A stretch of DNA of 42,273 nt, from NCBI GenBank assembly GCA_028875125.1, contig JAPPGC010000043.1:1-42273 (forward strand), in the 5' to 3' direction. The stretch comes from Bacteroidota bacterium. GTDB taxonomy: Bacteria; Bacteroidota; Rhodothermia; Rhodothermales; Bin80. The first letter of the stretch is position 1. Each line of letters starts with the position of its first letter. This document shows, piece after piece, positions 34,515 to 42,273 of this stretch. A program made the position numbers and the translations under genes. Under the pieces are notes generated by a model. It was not told where the DNA came from. It ran no database searches and saw only the letters and a list, made by a program, of their open reading frames with translations.

Positions 34515-36368
34515 ATGGCGGAAACCACACAATCTCAACAATTCGAATACAAGGCTGAGATGCAGCAGTTGCTGCACCTCATCGTGAACTCGCTTTACAC
34601 CAACCAGGAGATATTCTTGCGAGAACTAATCTCCAATGCATCGGATGCACTCAACAAGGCCCGCATTCGTCAACTGACTGACCATTCCGAAGGTGACAAA
34701 GAAGACCTCCAGATTACTATCACTGTGGACGAGGAGGCCAATACCCTATCCATCGAGGACACCGGGATTGGCATGACACGCGACGATCTGATCAACCGAC
34801 TGGGAACCGTTGCAAGTAGTGGTACGCTGGCCTTTATTGAAGAGCAGAAAGCAGCAGGCAAAAAGGTTGATGCCGATATGATCGGAAAGTTTGGCGTGGG
34901 CTTCTATTCTGCTTTCATGGTAGCCGATAAAATAGAGATTGAAACGCTGCCTGCCGGTGAAAAAGCCGAATCGTTGAATTGGAGCAGTGATGGTGCAGGC
35001 ACCTATTCAATAAGTCCGGGCACACGTAGTGACCATGGGACCAATGTCAAACTGCACTTAAAGGAGGACGCTAAAGATTTTGCGACGGAGCTTCGCGTAC
35101 GGTCGATCATTCGGAAATACTCAAATTTCGTGGACTTCCCAATCATCCTTGGCTCCGAGCAGGCAAATACAATCAAAGCACTCTGGAGAAAACGCAAGGA
35201 CGACATCACGGATGAAGAGCGCAATGAGTTTTACAAGTTCCTGACGGGCGATTACTCGGAGCCTATCGGGCACTTGCACCTGCAGATTGAGGGACTGGTT
35301 TCGTTTGGTGCACTCCTATTCATTCCTTCACAGCCCACCGGGCCCTTCTTTCAGGAAGAGAATCGACGCGGTCTCCACCTTTACTGCTCAGGAGTATTCG
35401 TGCGAGATGATGCGCAGGAGTTGTTGCCGGATTACCTACAATTCGTAAAAGGAGTTGTGGATACGGATGACCTTCCATTGAATGTATCAAGAGAGGTCAC
35501 CCAGAAAAGTCCTGCCGCCCAGCGAATCCGTTCTACTCTCACCAACAAGATTCTCGGCCTCCTAAAGGACTGGACCTCGGATAATGAGGAGCTATACAAT
35601 AAGTTTTTTGGCAACTTTGGAGGAATACTCAAAGCTGGATTTTGGAGCGATTACGACCGACGCGATGAGCTCCTGGAGTTCATGCGCTACTATTCGACCC
35701 ACTCAAACGGCAGGAGCTTAACTGCACTTAAGGACTACGTAGAGCGCATGCCGGAGGATCAGGAAAACATCTACTACCTCTTGTCTGATTCCCTTGAGTC
35801 CGCTCGTACCAGCCCTCATCTCGAGGTCTTCGCTCGTAAGGGTATTGAAGTATTACTTCTTCCAGACCCCGTTGATACACTAACACTGCCAAACATGGCG
35901 GATTTTGAAGGAAAGTCTTTCAAGAGTATCACCGGGACGGATCTTGATCTTGGAGATGATACTGAAGAAGTCTCACTGCCCGATGATGATACTGACACTC
36001 TCCTCAAGCTCTTCCGCGTTCAGTTGGGCGAACGTATACAGGATGTGGCTGCATCCAGACGCCTCGTGGATTCTGCTGCCACGCTGGTAACGGCCAAAGA
36101 TGGAATGGATCCGCAGATGGAGCGCATGATGAAATCCATGAACCCAGACTATGAGGGCGCGAAAAAGGTCCTGGAAGTCAATGTGGAGCACCCACTCATG
36201 AAAAATATTCTGGCTCTGAATTCAGAGAAAAAACAGTCCAGCCTGGTTGAGGAAGCTATCGAACAAGTGTACGAAGGAGCACTCTTGATGGACGGTAACC
36301 TGTCAGAACCTTCTGCATTCGTGGCACGCATGACACGCATTCTCGTGGATGCAACCAACACCAACTGA
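34515..36368 (+). CDS. htpG: molecular chaperone HtpG (Hsp90)
   Basis: 617 residues, the usual HtpG length. The N-terminal GHKL ATPase has IFLRELISNASDALNKAR (Asn in the Mg/ATP site), IEDTGIGMTRDDL and GKFGVGFYSAFMVAD; the middle domain has GVVDTDDLPLNVSRE, with the catalytic-loop Arg; the C-terminal dimerisation domain ends in a hydrophobic helix region. It acts as an ATP-driven dimeric chaperone in the cytoplasm. The ATG lies 14 bases after the DUF4340 stop, so the gene is probably transcribed with the ABC genes, possibly also from its own heat-shock promoter, which I cannot see in the short gap. Confidence 0.97.
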   Translation: MAETTQSQQFEYKAEMQQLLHLIVNSLYTNQEIFLRELISNASDALNKARIRQLTDHSEGDKEDLQITITVDEEANTLSIEDTGIGMTRDDLINRLGTVASSGTLAFIEEQKAAGKKVDADMIGKFGVGFYSAFMVADKIEIETLPAGEKAESLNWSSDGAGTYSISPGTRSDHGTNVKLHLKEDAKDFATELRVRSIIRKYSNFVDFPIILGSEQANTIKALWRKRKDDITDEERNEFYKFLTGDYSEPIGHLHLQIEGLVSFGALLFIPSQPTGPFFQEENRRGLHLYCSGVFVRDDAQELLPDYLQFVKGVVDTDDLPLNVSREVTQKSPAAQRIRSTLTNKILGLLKDWTSDNEELYNKFFGNFGGILKAGFWSDYDRRDELLEFMRYYSTHSNGRSLTALKDYVERMPEDQENIYYLLSDSLESARTSPHLEVFARKGIEVLLLPDPVDTLTLPNMADFEGKSFKSITGTDLDLGDDTEEVSLPDDDTDTLLKLFRVQLGERIQDVAASRRLVDSAATLVTAKDGMDPQMERMMKSMNPDYEGAKKVLEVNVEHPLMKNILALNSEKKQSSLVEEAIEQVYEGALLMDGNLSEPSAFVARMTRILVDATNTN

Positions 36369-36383
36369 TCGGGAGATCCATTG

Positions 36384-37484
36384 ATGGATGGCAGTGCCCC
36401 AATTTATCCCGACCTGAGGCCTGGGATCGTTCTGACACTTGCAATGGTGGTGGCAGCTGGCTGCGCCACCTCTGATTCGCCATTGCGAAACACCGTTGAG
36501 TCGCCTCTTGCGCCATTTGGTGACCTATTTGCTTCCCCAGACACGATTCGCTTGGACTCTGAAGTTGTGGTCGGAACCATCGACTTCCTGGATGTGAGCC
36601 GGGAAGGACATTTGCTGATCGCCGATGAAATCTCAAAGAGCACGCATCATTTTTCGGCTTCTGGGAAACACATTCAGACGTACTTAATCGGCACCTGTCA
36701 GCCTGATCACGCGGACGAGCATGCGTGGCTCGCGCGGTTTATAGGCGGCGGGAGGGTTATGCTTGTGGGTCGTGATGGGTCGGTGGCAGTCATGGACGAG
36801 TCAGGTGCTTGCGCAGCGACCGAAATTAGCCGCCCCGTTGGCATAGAGGGAGCCTGCGCCATTGGGGACTCCGTTCTCATGCAGCCAAAGCATGTCCCGT
36901 TCCTCAAGCCCGAGGTCTATGCTGTAACACGCGACTTGGAGAGGCTGGACACATGGCAGATTGAGAAGCCTGAGTTCCCGCGGCTTAACGCACTCTGGAA
37001 GGGCATTGCAGGGCGATCGATGGCGTGCTTTGCAGATGGACCATACTACAAATATTCCGAATGGTCCGATGCTTTGCCGGTATTTAGCCGTGACAATGTC
37101 GCCCAGGTTGATCCGGTGTTTTTCACGAAACGGCTCCGGGACATTGCGCGCGGGCCAGACTTGCTGGCAAAGATTGATGAGATCCATGAGTATCCAACTA
37201 ATTTGGGAATAATGGCCATCGATAGCACCACCCGCATGATCGTTTACACTGAGCTGCCGACAGAATGGCGTCTACCAGATGTGTTCCTTCAATCGGGCAT
37301 CGCGGTGGTCAGCAATGTGGGAGCGTTCCCCGCCCGCACAGCCGTAGTCCCATTTACGCCGATTGGGGCTGCTAACGGCTATATCTACCGCAAGGCCGAC
37401 AATGAGATACTGCCAGATGGAGACTTCGGCAATCCTTTAATCCTGCGCTATAAATTTGTCCCGCCCCCAGATGCAAATCCGTGA
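36384..37484 (+). CDS. 6-bladed beta-propeller-like lipoprotein (paralogue of the gene at 138)
   Basis: 366 residues from the ATG at 36384 (a TTG directly precedes it). The signal segment ends in the lipobox VAAGC (Cys27 of the chosen frame). It matches the lipoprotein at 138-1214 over its whole length: SPLAPFGDLFASPDTIRLD, TIDFLDVS, ARFIGGGRVM, STTRMIVYTEL, FPARTAV and FGNPLILRYKF. It begins 15 bases after the htpG stop, so it is probably the distal part of that operon; its 3' end overlaps a short membrane ORF by 14 bases. Parts of the gene are GC-rich (to about 65%) compared with its paralogue. Function unknown; probably periplasmic or surface exposed. Confidence 0.8.
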   Translation: MDGSAPIYPDLRPGIVLTLAMVVAAGCATSDSPLRNTVESPLAPFGDLFASPDTIRLDSEVVVGTIDFLDVSREGHLLIADEISKSTHHFSASGKHIQTYLIGTCQPDHADEHAWLARFIGGGRVMLVGRDGSVAVMDESGACAATEISRPVGIEGACAIGDSVLMQPKHVPFLKPEVYAVTRDLERLDTWQIEKPEFPRLNALWKGIAGRSMACFADGPYYKYSEWSDALPVFSRDNVAQVDPVFFTKRLRDIARGPDLLAKIDEIHEYPTNLGIMAIDSTTRMIVYTELPTEWRLPDVFLQSGIAVVSNVGAFPARTAVVPFTPIGAANGYIYRKADNEILPDGDFGNPLILRYKFVPPPDANP

Positions 37485-37635
37485 GCACACGTACATGGCC
37501 CTCTGGTTCATCATCCCATTTGTGATCGGGATGGGAGTGTTTACGGGAGCCGGGACATTCTTTGCTAACCCGCCTACGGGCTCAGCCCCAAAGGATGGCA
37601 CCATAGCCATTTACCTTTCGCTGGGGAGTAGATAA
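37471..37635 (+). CDS. 54-residue single-span membrane protein, possible
   Basis: A short frame too small for routine listing. It starts with ATG at 37471 inside the end of the preceding lipoprotein gene (14-base overlap) and encodes MQIREHTYMALW followed by one hydrophobic helix (FIIPFVIGMGVFTGAGTFF) and a short polar tail. Overlap with the upstream stop and a sensible membrane topology support a translationally coupled small gene. An inner ATG at 37495 is also possible. No family is known to me. A 5-bp hairpin CTCAC-GAAGT-GTGAG at 37658-37672 lies just after it and may mark the operon end. Confidence 0.45.
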   Translation: MQIREHTYMALWFIIPFVIGMGVFTGAGTFFANPPTGSAPKDGTIAIYLSLGSR

Positions 37636-37854
37636 TTCCATCAGAGAATCTTACCGCCTCACGAAGTGTGAGTCCCTATTGCATAGCTGCCGTTATATTC
37701 TATTTACAGGTCATCAAGTGACTAATGCAGCGTCTCTGTCCGTGCAGGTCCCGTACTCACGCACACAGGTCACATATAAAGACACCGCTAATCACATGAC
37801 CTATTTCACTGCGATTGGGTACTCATGTATACAACCCATTGATTTATTTTCGTT

Positions 37855-38745
37855 TTGAAGCGTACATCAACCCCTCTCCTGGGAGGCATAGAAGCGGGAG
37901 GCACGAAGTTTGTCTGTGCTGTTGGATACCCGCCCGATAACATTCTTGCCTTGGAGCAATTCCCTACAACGACTCCCCTGAAAACGCTCGGTCGCACCTT
38001 GGATTTCTTTCGTTCGCAACCTCGTTTACCTGACGCGATTGGAATCGCGACATTCGGTCCCGTGGATGTTCGGCCAACCTCCGATACTTTTGGCTTCATC
38101 ACAAGCACTCCAAAGCTCGGTTGGCGCAACACGGACTTGGCCGGCTTTGTAGCATGTAGCCTGCACGTACCGACTGCATTTGACACCGATGTAAACGGTG
38201 CTGCTGTGGGTGAACATGCGTGGGGAGCCGGTCAAGACATTGAAAACCTCCTCTATCTTTCGGTAGGTACAGGTTTTGGGGGTGGAGCAATAGTTGGAGG
38301 GGTGCCCGTTCATGGACTCGTGCACCCGGAAATGGGACACCTCATTTTGCCTCGTGCCGAGGGAGATGACTTCAAAGGGCATTGTCCCTTTCATGGTCCA
38401 TGCCTGGAAGGTATGGCTTCTGGGCCCGCGATCAAAGCACGTTGGGGAATTCCTGCGGAATCTTTACTACCAGATCATATAGCATGGGAATTTGAGGCGC
38501 ATTATCTCTCGCTGGCAGTCACAAACTTAATTCTGACTTTATCCCCCGAGCGTGTCATCATGGGAGGTGGGGTGATGCAGCAGGAGCACTTGTTCCCGGC
38601 TATCCGTTCCCGTGTACAGTCACACTTGAATGGTTATGTCCAAGCCTACGCAGTCCTCCATGACATTGATCGCTACATTGTGCCCCCTGGATTGGGAAAT
38701 CATGCTGGTGTGCTGGGGGCTATGGGCCTTGCCTTATCGTTGTGA
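37855..38745 (+). CDS. ROK family sugar kinase (fructokinase-like)
   Basis: 296 residues. The ATP-binding start GGIEAGGTKFVCAVG, the substrate loop FDTDVNGAAVGEHAWGAG (catalytic Asp) and SVGTGFGGGAIVGG are ROK hallmarks. The zinc-binding segment HPEMGHLILPRAEGDDFKGHCPFHGPCLEGMASGPA contains the His-Cys-His-Cys set (here quoted in landmarks: HPEMGH, CPFHGPC, LEGMASGPA) typical of fructokinases of the ScrK/GmuE branch. It phosphorylates a hexose, probably fructose or mannose, in the cytoplasm. The only usable start is a TTG; an in-frame TGA lies 15 bases upstream. The gene stands alone on its strand. Confidence 0.9.
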   Translation: MKRTSTPLLGGIEAGGTKFVCAVGYPPDNILALEQFPTTTPLKTLGRTLDFFRSQPRLPDAIGIATFGPVDVRPTSDTFGFITSTPKLGWRNTDLAGFVACSLHVPTAFDTDVNGAAVGEHAWGAGQDIENLLYLSVGTGFGGGAIVGGVPVHGLVHPEMGHLILPRAEGDDFKGHCPFHGPCLEGMASGPAIKARWGIPAESLLPDHIAWEFEAHYLSLAVTNLILTLSPERVIMGGGVMQQEHLFPAIRSRVQSHLNGYVQAYAVLHDIDRYIVPPGLGNHAGVLGAMGLALSL

Positions 38746-38905
38746 CGACCTGATTCTTTGAATGGAAGTGACTCCCATGGTCTTGTTTGGGTATGGTATT
38801 CCACTCGAATATTGTATAATCACCGGCACCGTCACGAGGTCAGAAAAGAGTATTAATCTTCAATGTAAGCAAGTTGTTTTGATTGCATTGTCGATATCAT
38901 TCACC

Positions 38906-39580
38906 ATGAGACACCTTGGAAGTGTGAAAAGCTCCAGAACGAACGCCCTTGCTTTCGCGGGATTGGCGGCAGTGCTTGTGACGACCGCCTGCGGGAACGG
39001 ACCGACCGAACCGACCGGACCTAATCAGGCACCGGTACCACATAGGCCGGTCGAGGAGCTAAGTATCGACGTCGGACAGTCTGCGGATTTGAGCATGGGT
39101 TCCATCTTCCACGATCCGGACGGAGATGCGCTGACCTACACAGCAGAGTCGTCAAACACCGCCATAACCACCGTCTCTGTCTCGGGCGGCCTCGCCACCT
39201 TGTTGGACGGGGTCAATTCGGTTCTCGGTTCGAGGATGGAATCTTGGCTCAGGACCGTAGGCAGCACCGCCACCTTGGCGGGGGTCAATAAGGGAAGCAC
39301 CGCCGTCACGGTGACCGCGACCGATCCTGGAGGATTGTCCGCGAGCGTGTCTATTTCGGTGACGGTCGTCCGCTTCCTTGGTGCATGCTCCGTGGGCATG
39401 GAGCTGTGGCCGAGGGAAGCCTGCAGCGTCGGTTTCGATCGATTTTCGGTTTGGCGTAGAGGTTACGCTCGTTTCGGCTGCTGTATTGCGCGTACGTTAG
39501 GAACGAGAATTCAGGTCGGCCAATTCATTGCCAGCCGGATACCGGGATGGGACGCCTGGCGGATCGATTCCGTACCGTAA
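38906..39580 (+). CDS. lipoprotein with Ig/cadherin-like domain and Cys-containing tail
   Basis: 224 residues from the ATG at 38906; upstream in-frame ATGs (38762, 38777) would place 48 odd residues before the signal peptide. The lipobox is VTTAC (Cys29), followed by a Pro/Thr-rich linker (GNGPTEPTGPNQAP). Residues about 45-155 are a cadherin-/Ig-like repeat with FHDPDGDALTYTAESSNTAI and TATDPGGLSASVSISVTV. The C-terminal 70 residues (GACSVGMELWPREACSVG, FGCC, DAWRIDSVP) form a separate Cys-containing module. The gene is GC-rich (about 62%), has a coding style unlike its neighbours, and is flanked by AT-richer gaps, which suggests acquisition. Probably surface adhesion or binding, by fold only. 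Confidence 0.7.
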   Translation: MRHLGSVKSSRTNALAFAGLAAVLVTTACGNGPTEPTGPNQAPVPHRPVEELSIDVGQSADLSMGSIFHDPDGDALTYTAESSNTAITTVSVSGGLATLLDGVNSVLGSRMESWLRTVGSTATLAGVNKGSTAVTVTATDPGGLSASVSISVTVVRFLGACSVGMELWPREACSVGFDRFSVWRRGYARFGCCIARTLGTRIQVGQFIASRIPGWDAWRIDSVP

Positions 39581-39619
39581 TGAGTAGTCAGTCCCATGAG
39601 CTCGCAGGGCCTGCCTTTA

Positions 39620-40270
39620 TCAAACTGACTGCCGAGCTTCCGCGATACTTGCACACAGAACGGATGCCCGTTCCGTGAGCACGGAAAGCTGGCCGCTTCG
39701 AATCGCTGCCACGTCGACCAGCGCACTGCCTATCCCTACTGCTGCAGCTCCACTTCGAATCCACTTTCCCGCATTCTCGGGCGTAACACCTCCCGTCGGT
39801 ACCAATTTCAAGTGTGGTAACGGGGCCAGGAGAGCTTTTACATAACTGAAACCCAGCTGCCCGGCGGGAAAGATTTTTACCATATCCGCCCCGAGATCAT
39901 CCGCCACCTGTGCTTCCGTTGGCGTTAGTGCACCCGGCAGAACCGGCAGATCAAAGGCGTGTGCTGCATCAATAACACCTTTCTTTGTAACTGGACTAAC
40001 CACGAAGCATGCACCTGCCGAGACAACATCTTTTACTTGCTGCTCAGTTATCACAGATCCTGCCCCAACCAATAGATCCCTTCCGTAACACCGCCTCAGG
40101 GCCTCGATTGTGGGAAGTGCATTCGGAGTCGTGCATGTGACTTCAAGTACTGTAATCCCTCCTCGAACTAGGGCTTCCGCCGCGGGCTCAAGCGGCAATG
40201 TTTCCCTAACACGCACGATGGCGATCGCGCCAGCCTTAACTATCATGCTGGTAAGGATTTTTCTATTCAT
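39620..40270 (-). CDS. eda: KDPG/KHG aldolase (2-dehydro-3-deoxy-phosphogluconate aldolase)
   Basis: 216 residues, the usual length. A small TIM barrel with AIVRV at the N-terminus, ITVLEVTCTTPNA (Glu43, the proton relay), LVGAGSVITEQQV, FVVSPV, and MVKIFPAGQLG with the Schiff-base Lys132. Then follow LVPTGGVTPENAGKWIRSGAAAVGIG (pieces VPTGGVTPEN, AAAVGIG), the phosphate-binding end. It splits KDPG into pyruvate and glyceraldehyde 3-phosphate (Entner-Doudoroff or uronate breakdown), or KHG in glyoxylate metabolism. The start is the ATG MNRKIL. It is convergent with the GC-rich lipoprotein gene and divergent from the decarboxylase gene. Confidence 0.94.
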   Translation of the reverse strand: MNRKILTSMIVKAGAIAIVRVRETLPLEPAAEALVRGGITVLEVTCTTPNALPTIEALRRCYGRDLLVGAGSVITEQQVKDVVSAGACFVVSPVTKKGVIDAAHAFDLPVLPGALTPTEAQVADDLGADMVKIFPAGQLGFSYVKALLAPLPHLKLVPTGGVTPENAGKWIRSGAAAVGIGSALVDVAAIRSGQLSVLTERASVLCASIAEARQSV

Positions 40271-40559
40271 TATATTTAACCTTCAAAGGATGAAGCCTTT
40301 CGTCCTGATCTGCGTATATGGAGTTGGTGTCGGACTGGAGGGATGCTTCCCGCTAGACTACTGCGCTCTTTCCCAACGGCGTTGATCTGGCTGCATCCCA
40401 AGAGAGGTGAACCCCAGCGTGTGAGGAGTGGTCGTGCGTCACTTGTTTGTTTTTATCGTCGGAAGCCAAGCTCTCCGATGAGTACCAGAGTTCAACTCCC
40501 GTGCTCCCGTTGGGCCCGGAGTATAAGACCTCACATAACATAAAATCATAAAGAATATC

Positions 40560-42062
40560 ATGCTCAGATCTGTAAAGAATACGAAAACTCAACCCAATAC
40601 CAACGCCGATATTCCAGTTAACTATGAGCTCTTGGCCGAGCTTGAACGTCGAGCCAGCGTACTGGAACCCAACGCGCAGCAATTAGACGACCTTTTCACT
40701 AAAGTTGAAGAATACGCCCGTCAGCACATTGCAAATGTTGGCAAAACGCCCGCGTTCGTTGATTCGAAAGACCGAAGCGTTGGTTTGCTGTCATCGCCCA
40801 TAACAGAAGCGGGAATATCCCTGGAAGCGGTGCTGCAATTGCTATATGACCATGTCGATCATAAAGGAATAAACTCGGGGTCTCCCCGTTACCTCGGTTA
40901 TATCCCGGCTGGTGGTCTGGTACATTCTGCATTCGGAGATTTTCTCGCAGCCATTGGGGGGCGATATGCCGGCGTATTTCATTCCGCCCCGGGTGCCGTC
41001 CGCATGGAGAATATGCTGGTTCGATGGATGGCGGAAGTAGTTGGATATCCAAAAGGCGCAGGGGGATACCTTGCATCTGGTGGGAGTATCGCCAATTTGT
41101 CCGGGATCATCACGGCGCGCGAAGCCCATGGACTCCGCAGCATTGACTATGATCGGTCAATTGTTTACCTGACCAAACACACGCACCACTGCGTGGATAA
41201 AGCACTCCGAATAGCTGGTATGGGTAGTTGTGTGCGGCGCAAAGTTGGCGAGGACGGTCACTGCCGAATGTCAGGTGACGCTCTCGAGAAAAGGATCACC
41301 GCCGATAAAGCCGCTGGATTGAACCCATGGTTAATTGTAGCCTCTGCCGGCACAACCAACACGGGAATGGTCGATCCATTGGAAGACATCGCGTCAATTG
41401 CTCGTGCAAACAACCTCTGGTTACATGTTGATGGCGCTTACGGTGCGTTCTTTGCGCTTTGCCCGGAAGGTCAAACAGTTTTGTCCGGGATGGATAAATC
41501 TGACTCGCTTGTTCTGGATCCACACAAGACGCTCTTTTTACCATTCGGTACGGGCGCTCTTCTGGTGCGCGACCGGAATGTTCTTGGATCGGCTCACGGA
41601 AGCCGTGGGGTCTACATGCTTGACATGGACTCAGATGCACACGAACTCTCACCGGCTTACCTGTCACCTGAGTTGTCAAAGCATTTTCGTGGACTGCGCA
41701 TGTGGCTGCCACTGAAACTTCTTGGTGTGGCTCCGTTCCGTGCAGCGCTGTCAGAGAAAATCCACTTGGCTCGATATGCTTACGAACGCATCCAAAGCTT
41801 TGACGGATTTCAAGTTGGATCACGCCCTGATCTGTCTATCGTTACTTACCGATATGTCCCTAAAAGAGGGGATGCCAACTTATTCAACCAGAAGCTGGTG
41901 CGCAACCTGCATGCAGATGGACGAGTTTTCGTGTCTTCAACACGCATTCACAGCACGACAGTCCTGCGATTGGCGGTTGGTTCATTCCGAACGCATCTCA
42001 ACGACATAGATGTGTCGCTGCAGATTTTGAGAGACCACGTTGAAGAACTGAATAACAGTTGA
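40560..42062 (+). CDS. PLP-dependent amino-acid decarboxylase (aromatic L-amino-acid/glutamate group II)
   Basis: 500 residues, a group II pyridoxal-phosphate decarboxylase. Landmarks: HKGINSGSPRYLGYIPAGG near residue 100, GGYLASGGSIANLSGIITAREAHG, TKHTHHCVDKALRIAGMG (the His that stacks on PLP), SAGTTNTGMVDPLEDIA, LWLHVDGAYGAFFALC (Asp binding the pyridine N) and LVLDPHKTLFLPFGTGALLVRD with the Schiff-base Lys323. It converts an aromatic or acidic amino acid to its amine or a related product; the exact substrate cannot be read here. The ATG follows a 290-base gap from the divergent aldolase gene. No transporter or partner gene is nearby. Confidence 0.92.
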   Translation: MLRSVKNTKTQPNTNADIPVNYELLAELERRASVLEPNAQQLDDLFTKVEEYARQHIANVGKTPAFVDSKDRSVGLLSSPITEAGISLEAVLQLLYDHVDHKGINSGSPRYLGYIPAGGLVHSAFGDFLAAIGGRYAGVFHSAPGAVRMENMLVRWMAEVVGYPKGAGGYLASGGSIANLSGIITAREAHGLRSIDYDRSIVYLTKHTHHCVDKALRIAGMGSCVRRKVGEDGHCRMSGDALEKRITADKAAGLNPWLIVASAGTTNTGMVDPLEDIASIARANNLWLHVDGAYGAFFALCPEGQTVLSGMDKSDSLVLDPHKTLFLPFGTGALLVRDRNVLGSAHGSRGVYMLDMDSDAHELSPAYLSPELSKHFRGLRMWLPLKLLGVAPFRAALSEKIHLARYAYERIQSFDGFQVGSRPDLSIVTYRYVPKRGDANLFNQKLVRNLHADGRVFVSSTRIHSTTVLRLAVGSFRTHLNDIDVSLQILRDHVEELNNS

Positions 42063-42273
42063 TCGCAACCAGTCAGTACATCGGAAAATCCCCAGGAGGC
42101 CGACTGCAAGGTAGGCTTGCCGAACCCCTAATCTGAATTGGACAATAATGAACTTGTCCGTCCTATTCGAGGGGGAGGTACATCAGGGAATCACTTCCAT
42201 CCTGTGTACACCCGGACCGAGCGCGACTTCGACATTTCCCTTCCGTCGTGTCTGACTTTTTGACCTGATCTCA
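42063..42273. other. 3' end of the window
   Basis: About 210 bases after the decarboxylase stop. A 6-bp stem GGACAA/TTGTCC with an 8-base loop is present near 42140-42160, without a T-run. No gene is recognised; the sequence may be the start of the next intergenic region. Confidence 0.3.

Noticed and set aside
40470-40530. tRNA-like string with GTTCAACTCC
   Set aside because: No matching T stem, anticodon arm or acceptor stem can be drawn around it.

Overview
The window (42,273 bases, about 50-55% GC over most of its length) looks like a chromosome segment of an aerobic, heterotrophic Gram-negative bacterium of the Bacteroidota/Rhodothermota kind. The reasons are: many lipoproteins with a clear lipobox, 6-bladed beta-propeller-type lipoproteins in several copies, a TonB-dependent receptor, a GldA/GldF/GldG-like ABC cluster followed by a DUF4340 protein, a sulfatase and a GH88-like hydrolase, weak or absent Shine-Dalgarno sequences at most starts, and tRNA genes without an encoded CCA. 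The lineage is inferred from gene content only; no rRNA is present.

Layout. 1-4.6 kb: a beta-propeller-like lipoprotein (-), a class II Fic protein with its own winged-helix tail behind two inverted repeats, a methyltransferase directly abutting a phosphodiester-glycosidase lipoprotein, and tRNA-Gln(CTG). 5-8 kb: a large secreted M16 zinc protease (-). 8.3-12.5 kb: an amidohydrolase lipoprotein (+) converging on a TonB-receptor/TMEM220-like pair (-). 12.9-15.5 kb: a tight minus-strand cluster (HsdR_N-like nuclease-fold protein, bisphosphate nucleotidase-like phosphatase, zinc alcohol dehydrogenase), then tRNA-Pro(CGG). 16-19.7 kb: a lipoprotein sulfatase converging on a metallophosphoesterase/GH88-like hydrolase pair. 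19.8-25.4 kb: central metabolism, with pyruvate dehydrogenase E1alpha-E1beta-E2 (-), a divergent polyprenol-phosphate mannosyltransferase-like GT2 and NADP isocitrate dehydrogenase (+). 25.5-27.7 kb: a tandem duplication of a beta-propeller lipoprotein gene, one copy carrying a single-base frameshift. 27.9-29.9 kb: a GC-rich stretch with a possible small ORF and a glycerophosphodiester phosphodiesterase, then a small Cys-rich secreted protein. 30.4-37.6 kb: a long closely packed plus-strand operon (ABC ATPase, permease, GldG-like, DUF4340, HtpG, beta-propeller lipoprotein, tiny membrane protein). 37.8-42.1 kb: ROK sugar kinase, a GC-rich lipoprotein with an Ig/cadherin-like domain, KDPG aldolase (-), and a PLP-dependent amino-acid decarboxylase.

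How it fits together. The sulfatase, GH88-like enzyme, ROK kinase and KDPG aldolase are consistent with using sulfated or uronate-containing polysaccharides as carbon, feeding pyruvate to the PDH complex and the TCA cycle (Icd). The TonB receptor, M16 protease and lipoproteins fit a nutrient-scavenging cell surface. I see no CRISPR array, intact insertion sequence, prophage or complete restriction system. The strongest leads for unexplained biology are the paired inverted repeats in front of the Fic gene, the frameshifted tandem propeller array, the 10-bp perfect inverted repeat in front of the ABC-HtpG operon, the short unlisted membrane ORF at its end, and the compositional islands around 28-29.4 kb and 38.9-39.6 kb.
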